Positions 33,201 through 43,449 of a stretch of 64,000 nt of DNA are shown here, one piece after another; position 1 is the stretch's first letter; each line of letters opens with the position of its first letter. The notes below the pieces were generated by a model. The model was not told where the DNA came from. It did no database searches and worked only from the letters and a program-made list of their open reading frames with translations. A program made the position numbers and the translations under genes. This stretch comes from Plasmopara viticola (Eukaryota > Oomycota > Peronosporomycetes > Peronosporales > Peronosporaceae). The DNA is taken from assembly GCA_001695595.3 (NCBI GenBank), contig MBPM02000007.1:1674001-1738000 (forward strand), read 5' to 3'.

Positions 33201-33296
33201 AAAAGCAACTGCGTAGCGTTTGGAAGTATTTACTTGCACTCAAACATTGGTGATATCGACCTTGTGCTCGGTTGCGATTCGTTTAGCTGTAGCTAA
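30256..33296 (+). CDS. Eleven-exon polytopic membrane protein with a DUF4097-like beta-repeat ectodomain
   Basis: Exons: 30256-30444, 30497-30673, 30737-30871, 30929-31525, 31588-31890, 31959-32075, 32131-32498, 32586-32721, 32784-32912, 32981-33079, 33150-33296. They sum to 2397 bp (798 residues). All introns are GT-AG and 52-87 bp, several with CTAAC/CTAAT near the acceptor. The first 366 residues hold about eight membrane helices, and another follows at about 388-412. The rest is Ser/Thr/Asn-rich and built of repeated short strands with a G-x-[IV]-x-[IV] pattern (GGEVRVESTSGDLTVD, GRLEVTTASGDIKLDN, GSIRIESASGKITV), like DUF4097-type putative adhesin folds. It ends in a Cys-containing segment. 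A surface or cell-wall role is my inference. The intron 5 donor could also be 27 bp later, in frame. Confidence 0.8.
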
Positions 33297-34546
33297 GTGT
33301 ATGAAGTTGATCTGCACGGATTGTCCAAATCGGATAGGAAGCCTTGAATAATTACGCTACTAGGTGGATGTCAAATGTACACACGTTCTTTACTTTTTCT
33401 TGATATGGCCTTGAAAAGCGCACACATTTAACAAATTGGTTTTAATTTGTTAAAAGCGTGCTGCGCATCCTTGCGGTCTAGAGGCAATCACCCTGTAACT
33501 TCTTTTCACTTGGGAGTAGTTTTTGATTGATCGAGCTGCGTGAATTCATACCTAATCTTCAGCAATTAAGCCGGCACACGGTCGGACAATTCTGCAGCTC
33601 GAAGCTGCCTATTCGACATATCGTAATATTTCAGCAATTTCGCAGTTCGTGTCGTTTGCAGTGGTTGTTCAATTCAGAACGCGAGTGGTTTGTTGATGTG
33701 GCGAAGTGCAAATTGGATTCTAAATTTTAAATCCGAAGCAATCTTCGCTTCGTACTAATTTTACAATGCACTGCCGGTCATTCGCGAGTTCATCACGTTC
33801 ATTGTATTCTGCAAGGATTATATGCAATTAGCGGCGTGCAATGTACAATCTGGTCGATGATATTTTGAAATAATAGCCAAATTAGTCATTGCAAGTAGTC
33901 TAAAACTTGGTCCCTTTCTAGTCAATTTTTCCATTTTGCAGCCCGCCAGCCACTTTGCTTATTGACAATCAAGACCGACGTTATCCGATTCGTTAAATTC
34001 ATTTTGGCGCTTACACTCTCTTCCCTTCTTGCCCAAACGCAAATTCTCTTACTTCGTCTTCGTATCATCGAAATTTGTTTTTTAGAGCTCTACAGTCATC
34101 AACTGAGAACTGCCGTGTTTTGCAGCTTCTGTAAACTTTGAAAGTTTTAACAAATAATTAGCATCATACAAATGCAGATGCCCTACTAGAGCTATCAGAG
34201 CGGCCAAGTCTTTCAATAATTTGATCTGTACGCCACTTTTACACGTCGAAGGCCAAAATTTCTAATAAGCTTTTGTAGAGAGACTTCGTCTATTTAAGAC
34301 AATACAATCGAACGTATGCAAACACGCGAAGCAGTCCTACTATGCCTGAGTTTTTTTTAGGTAAGAGTACTTACACTAGCTTCCAGACAAATTGGATGCG
34401 CTTGATCGGGACATTAGGTGAAGACGCCATGGCTGGAAATAGTTCTTGTCTTATCAAATTTTGCGAAACAGACGATGGCTTTCTTCGCATCACATACCAC
34501 ATACCGGTAATGCTATCGGTACACAAGCAGCACTTCATTCGAAAAA
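33297..34546. other. Intergenic stretch, no gene recognised
   Basis: Short frames (33527-33730, 34342-34602) have no motif. TTCATTC just 12-18 bases before the downstream ATG resembles an oomycete initiator. Confidence 0.4.
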
Positions 34547-35572
34547 ATGCAGCTGCTGCTCTTCGCTCTGTGGGTAATTCCTGCGTTCAGCCATCGTCCT
34601 GATCTCCTTAAAGTGCTTGGTAACAATGTCCCTGCCATGGAACTCGTGAATGTATCTCCGCTAACATCTATTGCCGCAAAGACTCGCGTGCTCTGCTGGG
34701 TCAACACGTACCACGCCAATCACGCCACAAGACTGAACGCCATCAAGCGAACGTGGGGCCGCAAATGCGACAAGCTTCTATTTATGAGTGACATTGAAGA
34801 CTTGACAATCCCGACTGTTCGAATTGTGGCTCCTCCTCGACACGACACGCTTTGGCAGAAACACCGCGAGATCGTACGACTTCTAGTCCATGAGTATAGT
34901 CAGGACCAATTCGATTGGATTTTCAAGTGCGACGATGACACGTTTCTGATTATGGAAAACCTTAAAACTTATCTGAACCGTCCTGACATTCAGATGGTTT
35001 CGAAGGCCGGACCTGTTCTGTTGGGGCACCGAATGACATTACAGTGGTGGGAAATGCAGCGACTTTTCGAACCTTTTGAGGAGTTTGACCCAGAACATGT
35101 AGCAACGGTGCTGCAGGTGAAGAAAGAGACTATAGACCAGGGAGGGTTACTGTATACCCCTGGAGGAGGAGGATACGCGATGAATTGGGCTTATTTGAAG
35201 AAATTAGAGGGGGCATTTAATGAACCTTTTTGTTTGCCGAATGACATGGTACCGGATGATTGGGCCATTTCGTTTTGTATGCGGCATTTTGGGATCATTC
35301 CACTAGACACACGGGATGAAGAAAAGAGAGAGAGATTTCATCAGTATGATCCTCATGAGCTGTACACGAGATTGCATGATGAAGACGCCTTTGATCACAA
35401 ACTTTTCACATCGATCTATCAAGAGAATAATTGGTTTTCGGATCACAATGGCATTGGTTGGCAGAATGGAACAAACTGCTGCGCCCCGGATTCGATCACT
35501 TTTCATTACGTCAAGCCTCCGCTGATGGATTCGTTCTACGAGTTTTACTATAGTGACGAGGTTGCCAAGTAG
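34547..35572 (+). CDS. GT31 glycosyltransferase, core-1 beta-1,3-galactosyltransferase-like
   Basis: A 341-residue intronless protein. A short N-terminal signal or anchor (MQLLLFALWVIPAFS) is followed by the C1GALT1-like order. VLCWVNTYHANH...IKRTWGRKCDKLLFMS (about 48-81) comes first, then the metal-binding DDD at 129-131 in FKCDDDTF. GGGGYAMN follows, then LPNDMVPDDWAISFCMRHFGI. The enzyme would transfer a hexose from a nucleotide sugar in the secretory pathway, metal-dependently. The donor and acceptor in oomycetes are unknown, so the galactosyltransferase label rests on family resemblance. Convergent with DGAT2, 58 bp apart. Confidence 0.9.
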   Translation: MQLLLFALWVIPAFSHRPDLLKVLGNNVPAMELVNVSPLTSIAAKTRVLCWVNTYHANHATRLNAIKRTWGRKCDKLLFMSDIEDLTIPTVRIVAPPRHDTLWQKHREIVRLLVHEYSQDQFDWIFKCDDDTFLIMENLKTYLNRPDIQMVSKAGPVLLGHRMTLQWWEMQRLFEPFEEFDPEHVATVLQVKKETIDQGGLLYTPGGGGYAMNWAYLKKLEGAFNEPFCLPNDMVPDDWAISFCMRHFGIIPLDTRDEEKRERFHQYDPHELYTRLHDEDAFDHKLFTSIYQENNWFSDHNGIGWQNGTNCCAPDSITFHYVKPPLMDSFYEFYYSDEVAK

Positions 35573-35630
35573 ACTTAGACAAAGACAAAATGTTCATAGA
35601 CTGTTTCGACTACATTCAGTTTAGCGATGT

Positions 35631-36818
35631 TTAAAAAACCTCCAATTGAGCGTGGGGGTCAACAGCGTAAACGCTCTTGTAGGTATCAAAAAGGTTTCTA
35701 AGTGCCTCAATGTATATACCATGATGTTTCTTTATCAAATCTCTGCTGGGATTTTCAATGCGTGGTAGGCGCAGCGGTTTACCGACAACAGTTATAAGAT
35801 CAACGTCGGAGCGCGGCATGAAAAAGCAAAATGGCATTCCAAAGAAAATGACGCCAGGAATCCGGAATTGGTTCAGCTGTAACCGCAGCCACTGCAGATA
35901 TGGGAAAGTTTGGTACGTATACTCTTCCCCAAATGTATACGCCGGGTAAATGGTGTAGCCATGCTGTAGCGCCAGCTTAATGAAGCCAAAGCGATTTTTG
36001 ACGTATACGCGATGCTTGCCTCGCTGAAAAAGTGTAGCTTCTTCAAGACCCCCCGGCAGCAAGCACAAATTTTGACCTGTGCGCATTATCCTTTTCATGC
36101 TGGCTTTTGAATTATTGCTGAATTCCATCCAGTGCAATATATCACGCATAATTGGAAAGTAAAAAAGCGCCTCGGCCGAAATCCAGCGACACGCTGCGCG
36201 CTGGAAAGCCATGTGATGCACGCCATTAATTGTATATCCACACGTTAGTACACCATGTGGGTGAAAAGTAAACAGTGCCCGTTGCTTTGGCTCCACGTAC
36301 GGAGTTACGTCATTCTCTTCGACTGCTGCGGCTGCTAAGGTTGCACGAAGGAGCTTAGCATGTTCAATCTTGTCTGCAACAGTCCCTTTTTCCTGCCTTG
36401 AATGCTTTGCTTCTTCTCGCTCTTCGAACACAATGACACTCAGTCGAAAGTATGGGTAGTGAAGGAACACGTAGCGCGCCATGTGGCGCATTTGTGACCA
36501 CTCGTGTGACGAAGTTCGCGTCACGTAATGATAGCTTTCGTACACGACGATATAAGCTAGATACAATTGCACTGTGAAAGGTAGTGGCAAAGCTGCTGAC
36601 CAATTACCTCCATTTTGCACCACACTCCAAATGGACCGCGTTATACAGAAGCCCGAATAGAGCCACATACATGCGAATAACGACAGCCCGACAATCCACA
36701 GTCCAAACAAAGACCACAGCAGCACAAAGCGTAGCATGCGACCACGAAGCGTCTGTAGCTCTGGCCGCGCATCATTGTCTGGCCAAGCAAAAGTTCGACC
36801 ACACGCCGAATGCTTCAT
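35631..36818 (-). CDS. Diacylglycerol O-acyltransferase type 2 (DGAT2 family)
   Basis: A 395-residue intronless protein starting at ATG 36816-36818. Membrane segments lie at about 29-57 and 80-96. The catalytic HPHG motif is at 186-189 (FTFHPHGVLTCGY). The family's LPGGLEEA block, KNRFGFIKLALQHG and a P-A-Y-x-FGEE block follow in order. DGAT2 enzymes make triacylglycerol from diacylglycerol and acyl-CoA at the endoplasmic reticulum and lipid droplets. Oomycetes carry several DGAT2-like genes, and wax-ester or monoacylglycerol acyltransferase activity cannot be excluded. Divergent from the ADCK-like gene, with 148 bp between start codons. Confidence 0.92.
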   Translation of the reverse strand: MKHSACGRTFAWPDNDARPELQTLRGRMLRFVLLWSLFGLWIVGLSLFACMWLYSGFCITRSIWSVVQNGGNWSAALPLPFTVQLYLAYIVVYESYHYVTRTSSHEWSQMRHMARYVFLHYPYFRLSVIVFEEREEAKHSRQEKGTVADKIEHAKLLRATLAAAAVEENDVTPYVEPKQRALFTFHPHGVLTCGYTINGVHHMAFQRAACRWISAEALFYFPIMRDILHWMEFSNNSKASMKRIMRTGQNLCLLPGGLEEATLFQRGKHRVYVKNRFGFIKLALQHGYTIYPAYTFGEEYTYQTFPYLQWLRLQLNQFRIPGVIFFGMPFCFFMPRSDVDLITVVGKPLRLPRIENPSRDLIKKHHGIYIEALRNLFDTYKSVYAVDPHAQLEVF

Positions 36819-36966
36819 ATTATTGCGTGTCGCCTTTTCTTAAGTGCTATTTACAATAGTACTACCTTTGCTAGTACTGCTACAAGTCGATAATATCACT
36901 TTAAATGTGAGTAGTTAATACAACGTATGTACTACGTGAAGTCTCCGACCCTTGAGACCGAGGCAT

Positions 36967-38586
36967 ATGGTGTCCATTTTCCTGCTCAATCGCGGCGCGT
37001 CTCTGGCTAAAGCGCGTTCACCTTTTCTTCTTCTCCATAGATCATGCAGGCTGCAGCCATCATCATGGCCTCGTCTGATACCCCACCAAGCGCTCGTGGC
37101 ACATTCGAGATACTATGCCACAGTCCATACCCACCTCGCCCACGATGCCTGGACGCAGCGTAATACGGCACTAATTCGCCAATTTCCTCGGATTATAGCC
37201 ACATCATCTTCAAACGAAACGCTTGTGCAGACGCTGCGGCGTCTGATTCGCTTAACGCTCCACTTCGCCAAGTTGCTGGGACTGGCGCTTCCACTGATAC
37301 TCACTGCTCCTGTAGCCTTCTCAGCAGGGACCCTGATGCCAAAACTTATCGAAAAATGGTGGAAACTTGCTCTCTGGTTGGCACAGTATTCGTCACCAAC
37401 TGTAATGAAATTCTTACAATGGGCAAGTACCCGTCGTGACATGTTTTCCGCGTCCTTTTGCGATCGATTCGAGACGTTTCATGAACACGCGCCAACGCAT
37501 TCTTGGGATCAAACTCAAGACGCATTAGAAATGGCGTATGGTAGTAATTGGAAAGACGTGATGGAGATTGATAGCCGTCCGATCGGATCGGGATGCATTG
37601 CACAAGTATATCGTGGTCGCATCAAAAAGACGAACGAGCAAGTGGCGGTCAAAGTCATCCATCCACACGTGAAGGAAATGGTGGCACTCGATCTACAGCT
37701 CTTGCATACTTTTGTAGCAATTGTGGAAATTGTACCGCTGTTCCAATGGCTTGGAGGAAAGGATAGTGTCACGGAGTTTGCCTCGCTTATGGAGAGACAA
37801 TTAAATTTGCGAACAGAAGGAGAGAATCTGGCCTTGTTTACTCAGCATTTTCGAAATCGCAAAGGAGTTCGCTTTCCTGTACCGTTGATTGATTATACGA
37901 CGGAAAATGTACTGGTCGAAAGTTATGAAGATGGCCTGCACTTTAGTGAAATTGTGGCAAAAATGGACCCACCACGCCGAAAAGCTGTGGCTCGCGTCGT
38001 GCTGGAAGCGTATTTGCGAATGGTCTTTCTGGATAATTTCGCCCACGGCGATCTACATCCTGGAAATCTTTTGTTTGACGAAGAAAGTAGAACTTCTCGT
38101 GTCTCGCACTCTGAAGCCATTCGGCATGCAGGTGTCGTGGTTATTGATGCTGGTATTGTGACAAAGCTCGAGCAACAAGATTTGCGCAATTTTGTCGAGT
38201 TGTTTCACGCAGTTGCGACGGGAAATGGGTACAAGGCTGGTGAGCTCATTGTGGCTAGAAGCAAGGAAAGAACCGGTCCGAGTGGGGAAAAGAGTGGGAA
38301 CAAGTGCAAGGATCTTGAATCGTTTTGCACTGGAATGGAGAAAATTGTGGACGAAGCCGTGAAATGGCAACTTAGTTTGAAAAAAGTGCATGTCGGAGCA
38401 CTTCTTCGACAGGTCATGGAGCTTTGCTGCTCCCACCAAGTGAAACTCGAGGGAAAGTACGCATCGATTGTTGTTTCGATTGCGGTTTTGGAAGCCGTGG
38501 GTCGAAAGCTTGACCCGGATATTAATATCTTGGCAGTTGCTCTTCCGATTATCACCCAGTCCCTTATAAAGAACGTATTAAGTTAA
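36967..38586 (+). CDS. ABC1/ADCK (ADCK2-like) atypical kinase, probably mitochondrial
   Basis: 539 residues from ATG 36967; the frame extends upstream only to non-ATG codons. The N-terminus is rich in Arg, Ser and Leu with no acids, like a mitochondrial presequence. A hydrophobic segment (LGLALPLILTAPVAFSAG) follows. The kinase-like core shows QWASTRRDMF, IGSGCIAQVYRG, VAVKVIHPH with the ATP Lys, HGDLHPGN and VVIDAG. These match the UbiB/COQ8/ADCK family, closest to ADCK2 by the QWASTRRD block. COQ8-type members support coenzyme Q synthesis; ADCK2 is linked to mitochondrial lipid and CoQ metabolism. The KxGQ signature position reads KFLQ here. Confidence 0.88.
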   Translation: MVSIFLLNRGASLAKARSPFLLLHRSCRLQPSSWPRLIPHQALVAHSRYYATVHTHLAHDAWTQRNTALIRQFPRIIATSSSNETLVQTLRRLIRLTLHFAKLLGLALPLILTAPVAFSAGTLMPKLIEKWWKLALWLAQYSSPTVMKFLQWASTRRDMFSASFCDRFETFHEHAPTHSWDQTQDALEMAYGSNWKDVMEIDSRPIGSGCIAQVYRGRIKKTNEQVAVKVIHPHVKEMVALDLQLLHTFVAIVEIVPLFQWLGGKDSVTEFASLMERQLNLRTEGENLALFTQHFRNRKGVRFPVPLIDYTTENVLVESYEDGLHFSEIVAKMDPPRRKAVARVVLEAYLRMVFLDNFAHGDLHPGNLLFDEESRTSRVSHSEAIRHAGVVVIDAGIVTKLEQQDLRNFVELFHAVATGNGYKAGELIVARSKERTGPSGEKSGNKCKDLESFCTGMEKIVDEAVKWQLSLKKVHVGALLRQVMELCCSHQVKLEGKYASIVVSIAVLEAVGRKLDPDINILAVALPIITQSLIKNVLS

Positions 38587-38896
38587 TGATAAATTACGTG
38601 ATAGACTTTTCGGCGCGGGTTGACAGCTTTACATTCGATGCTGCCTATCCAAGCATTGATGCAGCTCGCAAAGATTGCCAGCAAATAAATAGCATTCACT
38701 TGAGGTAAAATGCTGGCACGTACAGAATAAATTCAAGGATATGAGTAAATACAGCTCATAATCAAATAAACTTTTTTTAGGTTAAAGACTCGAAAATTGT
38801 GCTATACTAAATGTCTTCTAAATATGTGGCTTGGCAAAGTTTAACGTCGCTGTCTGTACTTCTTTCAATCACAATATCAGCCATACAACGAAGATC
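38587..38896. other. Short intergenic stretch
   Basis: AT-rich, no gene seen. It must contain the 3' end of the ADCK-like gene and the promoter of the sulfoxide reductase gene. Confidence 0.4.
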
Positions 38897-39891
38897 ATGA
38901 CGCCACCTATGGACGCTGCTCTGCAGTTGTTTTCGACCACGCACGACGAGGAAACGCAGGTTGCTACCCAGTCCAAGATCAAACCCGTAATTCTGCTCTC
39001 TGTGCCTTTAGTGCTCGACCGTAATCAGAAGCGCGAGTTACAAAATTTGATCGTACCGCTCGTCTTCCTCTTTCGCAGCTCAGAAACCTTATTGCGTAGT
39101 CGTGACGACATCGTACGTCGCTCGTTTGTATCGATACCATCACGACTTTTTAACGATTCATTGACCCCTTATAGACGCTGGTCCAATCAGTATCAAAGGA
39201 GCTTCAAACGGCGACCCTCACAGTCTTTAAAGATGGCGTCAAGGTAGCAACGCTCACGACGGAGAATGAGCTTCAAGACCATGTTAGCACGCTTGTCAAG
39301 CACATTGGATTCAGTCCAGACTGTCCAGATCCGAGTCAGTTGCAGAACTATTTGTCGCCAATCAATAGCGAAGCGCTTTTGAGTGACGTCGTCGCTTTTA
39401 CTGTCGCGACTGGTCAGCGCGATTACGTGGCAAACGCTGCCAATGTCTCGTCCATTATCTGGCACGCGTTTCAAGAGGCCAACCGTCCTCTTAATTGGGC
39501 CGGCTTTTACTACGTGCGGCCACTCAGGAACCCCAAAGACACGGATCATGACCATCTCTTAATCCTTGGTCCATTCATGGGCAAGCCCGCATGCAGTCGC
39601 ATTCGCTTTCAGAGTGGCATTTGTGGTACTGCATGGAGAACCAAGTCGGTTCAGCGTGTTGCCGACGTACACGAAGTTTCGGATCACATTGCATGTGACG
39701 ATGCCTCCGAATCAGAGCTCGTGGTGCCTATTTTGGACAAGCAAGGCAAGGTCGTTGCGCTGATTGATCTCGACTGCCCACGAAAGTCTGGATTCTCCAT
39801 TGAAGACGAACGCACGATTGTGGACGTGGCTCGAATCATGTCCGAAGCCTGTGACTGGGACAACGTCGCGATGCCGTATACGCAATTGTGA
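38897..39891 (+). CDS. GAF-type free methionine-R-sulfoxide reductase with N-terminal extension (two exons)
   Basis: Exons 38897-39112 and 39175-39891, split by a 62-bp GT-AG intron (GTACGT donor, TTATAG acceptor). The product is about 310 residues. The C-terminal ~165 residues are the GAF fRMsr fold, including NWAGFYYV, GPFMGKPACSRI, GICGTAW, DHIACDDASESELVVPI and a final IDLDCP. The three conserved cysteines (PAC, GIC, IAC) expected for catalysis and disulfide recycling are all present. The enzyme reduces free Met-R-sulfoxide using thioredoxin. About 140 residues before the GAF domain are not part of the usual ~160-residue enzyme, and I do not recognise them. The start could also be ATG 38909. 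Confidence 0.85.
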
Positions 39892-39959
39892 AAAAAGGAA
39901 TAAAAAAGAAGATGGACTGAATTGGCCGAAAGCTTTGGTAAATGAGAATACTAGTTCAT

Positions 39960-41170
39960 TTAGTCTGGCTGAAAAGGCATACTATGGTTTGCGATACGTG
40001 ACTTCGTGCAGCAAGATCGCAACAAGATGGGAACGGAGTCGTTCGGCGTTTCCAAAGCCGTCTCGTTGGTAGATTCTGTCCTGACCTTGAGATTGATGTC
40101 GTAGTTGACAAGAACTTCGGCAGCTAAAGCACTGTCATTTGCAGCGGCTAGAGGAATGAATGGTCGATCTTTTTCAGATTGAACTTTGCAAAAGACAACC
40201 AAAACAGTCCAACCATAGTGAAGTGCACTCCAACCATCGTTCAAACAACACATGGGTCAATATTTTTGAAACAAAACTCACCGATTCGCAAAGCACTATG
40301 GCATGTACATCTACTTCGTCGACAAAAGCCTTTTTATGAAGAAAAATCTTGGCAACTTGAGCGTGGTCTTCTCCGCATGCCTTTGAAATATGTGCAAAAA
40401 TTACACTATGATATTCACATATCAACATCAACGGCGTCATGCCGCCCTTCTGTTTCAAAACAACGTTGATTGGAAAACATCAATGGCTCAGAGGCGATAA
40501 CAAACCGACACTTTTCGATTGATTGTTATACGCCGTACTGGAGCCTTGTCGACTATCTGCTTCACAGTCCCTTTATGGCCTTCCATGACGGCGTAATGTT
40601 AGGGAGTCCAGCACAATTCCAAATAAAGCAAGGGTGAACAATGTATCAATTCTATCAACGGGACTGATCGACCGTGCATCAGGATCATCGATGGTTGTTT
40701 CATCGTTTAAAAGTATCTTTTTCTTCTGCACCCTGTTGCAAAAAGAAAGGACGTTACTCTGCAGACCCCAACATTCACTCAACATGCTTACATGTCTACA
40801 AGCGTAATGCAGTGCTGTTCGCCCTTTTTCCTAGAGTAATGACTTGGCGTGAGTCAAAAAGCTTAAACTTTCTCAACACCGACTACGTTACATCTTTGCC
40901 GTTTGGATTTTGATTTTCGCGCAATTGTTGAGAAACGCGATCAGTGTGGTCAACCTTAGCTACAGCAAGCCAAATGAATGCCAATCCATCATCCAGATCT
41001 TTTTACCATTCAAGCGCACCAAGGATGTGAAAAAAGATCGAGCGCCGATACAATCGAAGTCGATGGACGATCGAGTCTCCCTCGATCTTACGTAAAACGG
41101 GGGCCTGTTCCCCCAACATTTTGCTCGGCACTTCAGCTCCATAAACAGCTTGCAACGATCTTCTGACGCC
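39960..41170 (-). pseudogene. Ankyrin-repeat gene, probably broken
   Basis: Several minus-strand exon-like pieces carry ankyrin signatures: GRTALHYACRH (about 40775-40815), HYAVMEGHKGTVKQIVDKA (40530-40598), GGMTPLMLICEYH (about 40400-40440), EDHAQVAKIFLHKKA (about 40330-40380) and DGWSALHYA joined across a ~60-bp intron to ALAAEVLVNYDINLK (40100-40235). In the second repeat the expected leucine of TPLHYA is a TAA stop (40599-40601). The 5' part (40960-41280) is open but lacks an obvious start. A missed intron could bypass the stop, so pseudogene is a judgement. Convergent with the sulfoxide reductase gene. Confidence 0.6.
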
Positions 41171-41381
41171 TTTTTCGACGGCACTTCATCTTTTCTGTCT
41201 TTTACCTCTTTGTTTGGAACATCCTTTTGAGATATTTGTGCGACGTTCGTGTCGCTACCACTGGCTTTAGTAATCTTAGGTCCAAGCAAGAGAGCGCCAT
41301 ATACACGATGATCGCTGGTATAGAAAAATACATTGCGTTTTAGCTAGTGGAAGTGACGGTCCGCCGTCTATTAACACCTCA

Positions 41382-42683
41382 CTAGTCGCTGTCCGACATG
41401 CTATCAGTCGAGTCCTTTCGACTTCTTTTACTTGATCGACGACGCAAAGGCGAGCGTGAAGGAGATGGCGATGGGGCAGACGAAGAAGGAGAGGACGAAC
41501 GCCGAGTATGGCGATGTCTACGTAGCACAACATGCCTTTTAGCGCAAGATTGCATATTTCAAGAATCTGTAACACGCACCTGTTCTCTCGTTTCAAGGTT
41601 CTCGGTCGACGGTCAGGCCGGCGATTGCGTACACTGCTGGGCGATCGAGATGATGACCTGAACGCAGTATCAGCAGTTAAAACCCCACTTTTCTAGATCG
41701 CACCAAGAAATCTTAATCCCTTACCAATCTCGACGACGCCGCTTCACCGACGGTGACCGAGACCGTTGACGCCTTGCATGCTCACGTGGCGACTTACGCG
41801 AGCGTTCACTGCGGCTGCTTGGCCTTGGCGAGCGTTTTCTAGGCCTGGTGGATCGATTGCTTGGTGAAGGCGAACGCCTGCGTGGCCTCAGCGAGCGTTT
41901 ACATGGCCTAAGCGAGCGGCTGCTCGGACTATGCGAGTATCGACGTGGACTGAACGAGCGTCTGCGTGGACTGGGCGAGGGACTGCTTGGACTCGACGAG
42001 CGGGTACGCACACTTGGCAGGCGTCTGCGGGGACTTGCACGTCGCCGGGGACTGGACGAGCGTCTACGTCTCTTCGTTGGACGCTCCAATCTTTGTCTTG
42101 CACTCGTTGAGCGTCTCGGACTGCGTATGCGTCGTGGAGGACTACGCGGTCGTCGTTTCATGCTCCTAGAGCGCTTTCTCTCTGGACTTCGTCGCTCCTT
42201 CTTGTCCTCATGCGATCGTTTGGTTTCGGTCTCAAGCTCTTTTCGTTTAGTGTTTAAAACGTCCTTGAGCTTTGCTTTTTCTGTGGCTATCTTCTGCATC
42301 TCCTGCTTTTTCTTGTCCAAGATGGCACTGGGGATACCCGTGGGGTTACTCTGTGCACTAAGCAAAAGCTGCCACAATTCCTTTGTAAAAGCGCCCGCCT
42401 GCTTCTCTAGAAAGCCCGTAAGTGTCACTTGCAGCTGCTTTGGGTCTAATTTAACGTCCACTTCAGGCTCAAGGAGATTAATGGCCATGGAGACCACGAT
42501 ATCGTCCTCAAAACCTAACAATTCGGTAATCCGCTCGGTGATCCACTGGTTGATAACTTCACGCTGTACCTTGCGCATGTCCACACTCTGCTCAAAGCAC
42601 TTTGGAAATACCATCTTCGCCAGCAGCTTCTTTTCCTGGGTAAAGCGACCATCCTGGTTGGCGCTCGTCCCGCGAATCCCCAT
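41382..42683 (-). CDS. SRRM1-like PWI-domain SR splicing coactivator (three exons)
   Basis: Exons in transcript order 42683-41725, 41657-41580, 41517-41382. They sum to 1173 bp (390 residues), with GT-AG introns of 67 and 62 bp. The start MGIRGTSANQDGRF matches the SRRM1 N-terminus (RGTSAxQDxRF). The PWI domain (about 23-125) contains the INQWITERITELLGFED helix and a GELWPLLLSAQ-like ELWQLLLSAQSNPTGIPS block. PWI domains bind nucleic acid. The rest is Arg/Ser-rich with many RRRSPS and SPR repeats, typical of nuclear-speckle splicing factors. The last exon (RHRHTRRSSSPSSS ... SMSDSD) is in frame only after splicing. Confidence 0.9.
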
Positions 42684-42992
42684 TGTTTTATCACTAGTGG
42701 TGGAAACGGATTATAATACATCAAGCAAATTATTCCATGACAGACTCCATTACCTCTGAATGTAAATGATCGGGTAATAATGATATATTAATTAACGAGA
42801 TTTTCTGCACATTTAAGGTGTAAAAATAAGATAAGCTATTGACTGTGTGTGTAAGATTATATACCGATTCATTTATTAAAAGCCAGCTTTTAACATAATC
42901 GCTTGGCTTTTAATAGGGTCGTTGCTCTCTTGAGTTCGCGCAACACGAGCTTTGCATCCTTCATCAGAAACGGGCTAGGACTTCCTCGTACT
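42684..42992. other. Intergenic stretch upstream of the SRRM1-like gene
   Basis: No gene. On the minus strand, TCATTTACATTC about 70 bp upstream of the SRRM1-like ATG is a loose match to an oomycete initiator. Confidence 0.35.
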
Positions 42993-43117
42993 CCACTTAA
43001 ATCCGAGAAGTACGAATGCTTATGCTTTACAAGGAAAAGAGGCTCTCACGGAAGCAGTTTTCGGAGAGCCTCTTTTTCTTATAAAGCATAAGCATTCGTA
43101 ATTCTCAGAGTTAGTGG
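42993..43117. repeat. Foldback element: ~55-bp imperfect inverted repeat
   Basis: The arms pair from CCACTTA (42993) with TTAGTGG (43111-43117) inward. They include a 20-base block at 43011-43030 matched at 43081-43100 with one mismatch, and GGCTCTC with GAGAGCC around a ~16-base loop. The shape suits a hairpin-forming MITE or a small-RNA precursor. Confidence 0.8.
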
Positions 43118-43449
43118 AATTAGTGAAACCACACCGAATAAAAAATGTTTATCGGATCTTTCACGGTACTAGAAAGGCAAGTTTCGGATCTGCTTTTATG
43201 TAAAGCATTGTAACCGGTTAATTCATATAAAGATAGCTCGAAAGCTTCAAGCGATACAAGCAGGAGTTGACTTCTGATTAAATATACGAGTATGTGAGGG
43301 TATGGAAAGTCTTAATATACTCTGGCGCGTCGCAAAATTTCGTGCGCCGGCAATTTGTTGCGGACAACCAATAAAGACTGTATGATGCTTCAAGAGAGCG
43401 GAACGAAATGAGTCACTTTCAGTATGTACGGCTAAGTTAAGACGTTGCT

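Noticed and set aside
36952..36966. Upstream start for the ADCK-like gene
   Set aside because: The codon at 36952 is TTG; the first ATG is 36967.
41848..42759. 303-codon plus-strand frame rich in Leu, Arg and Gly
   Set aside because: Antisense of the Arg/Ser-repeat region of the SRRM1-like gene, whose PWI domain and in-frame splicing support the minus strand.
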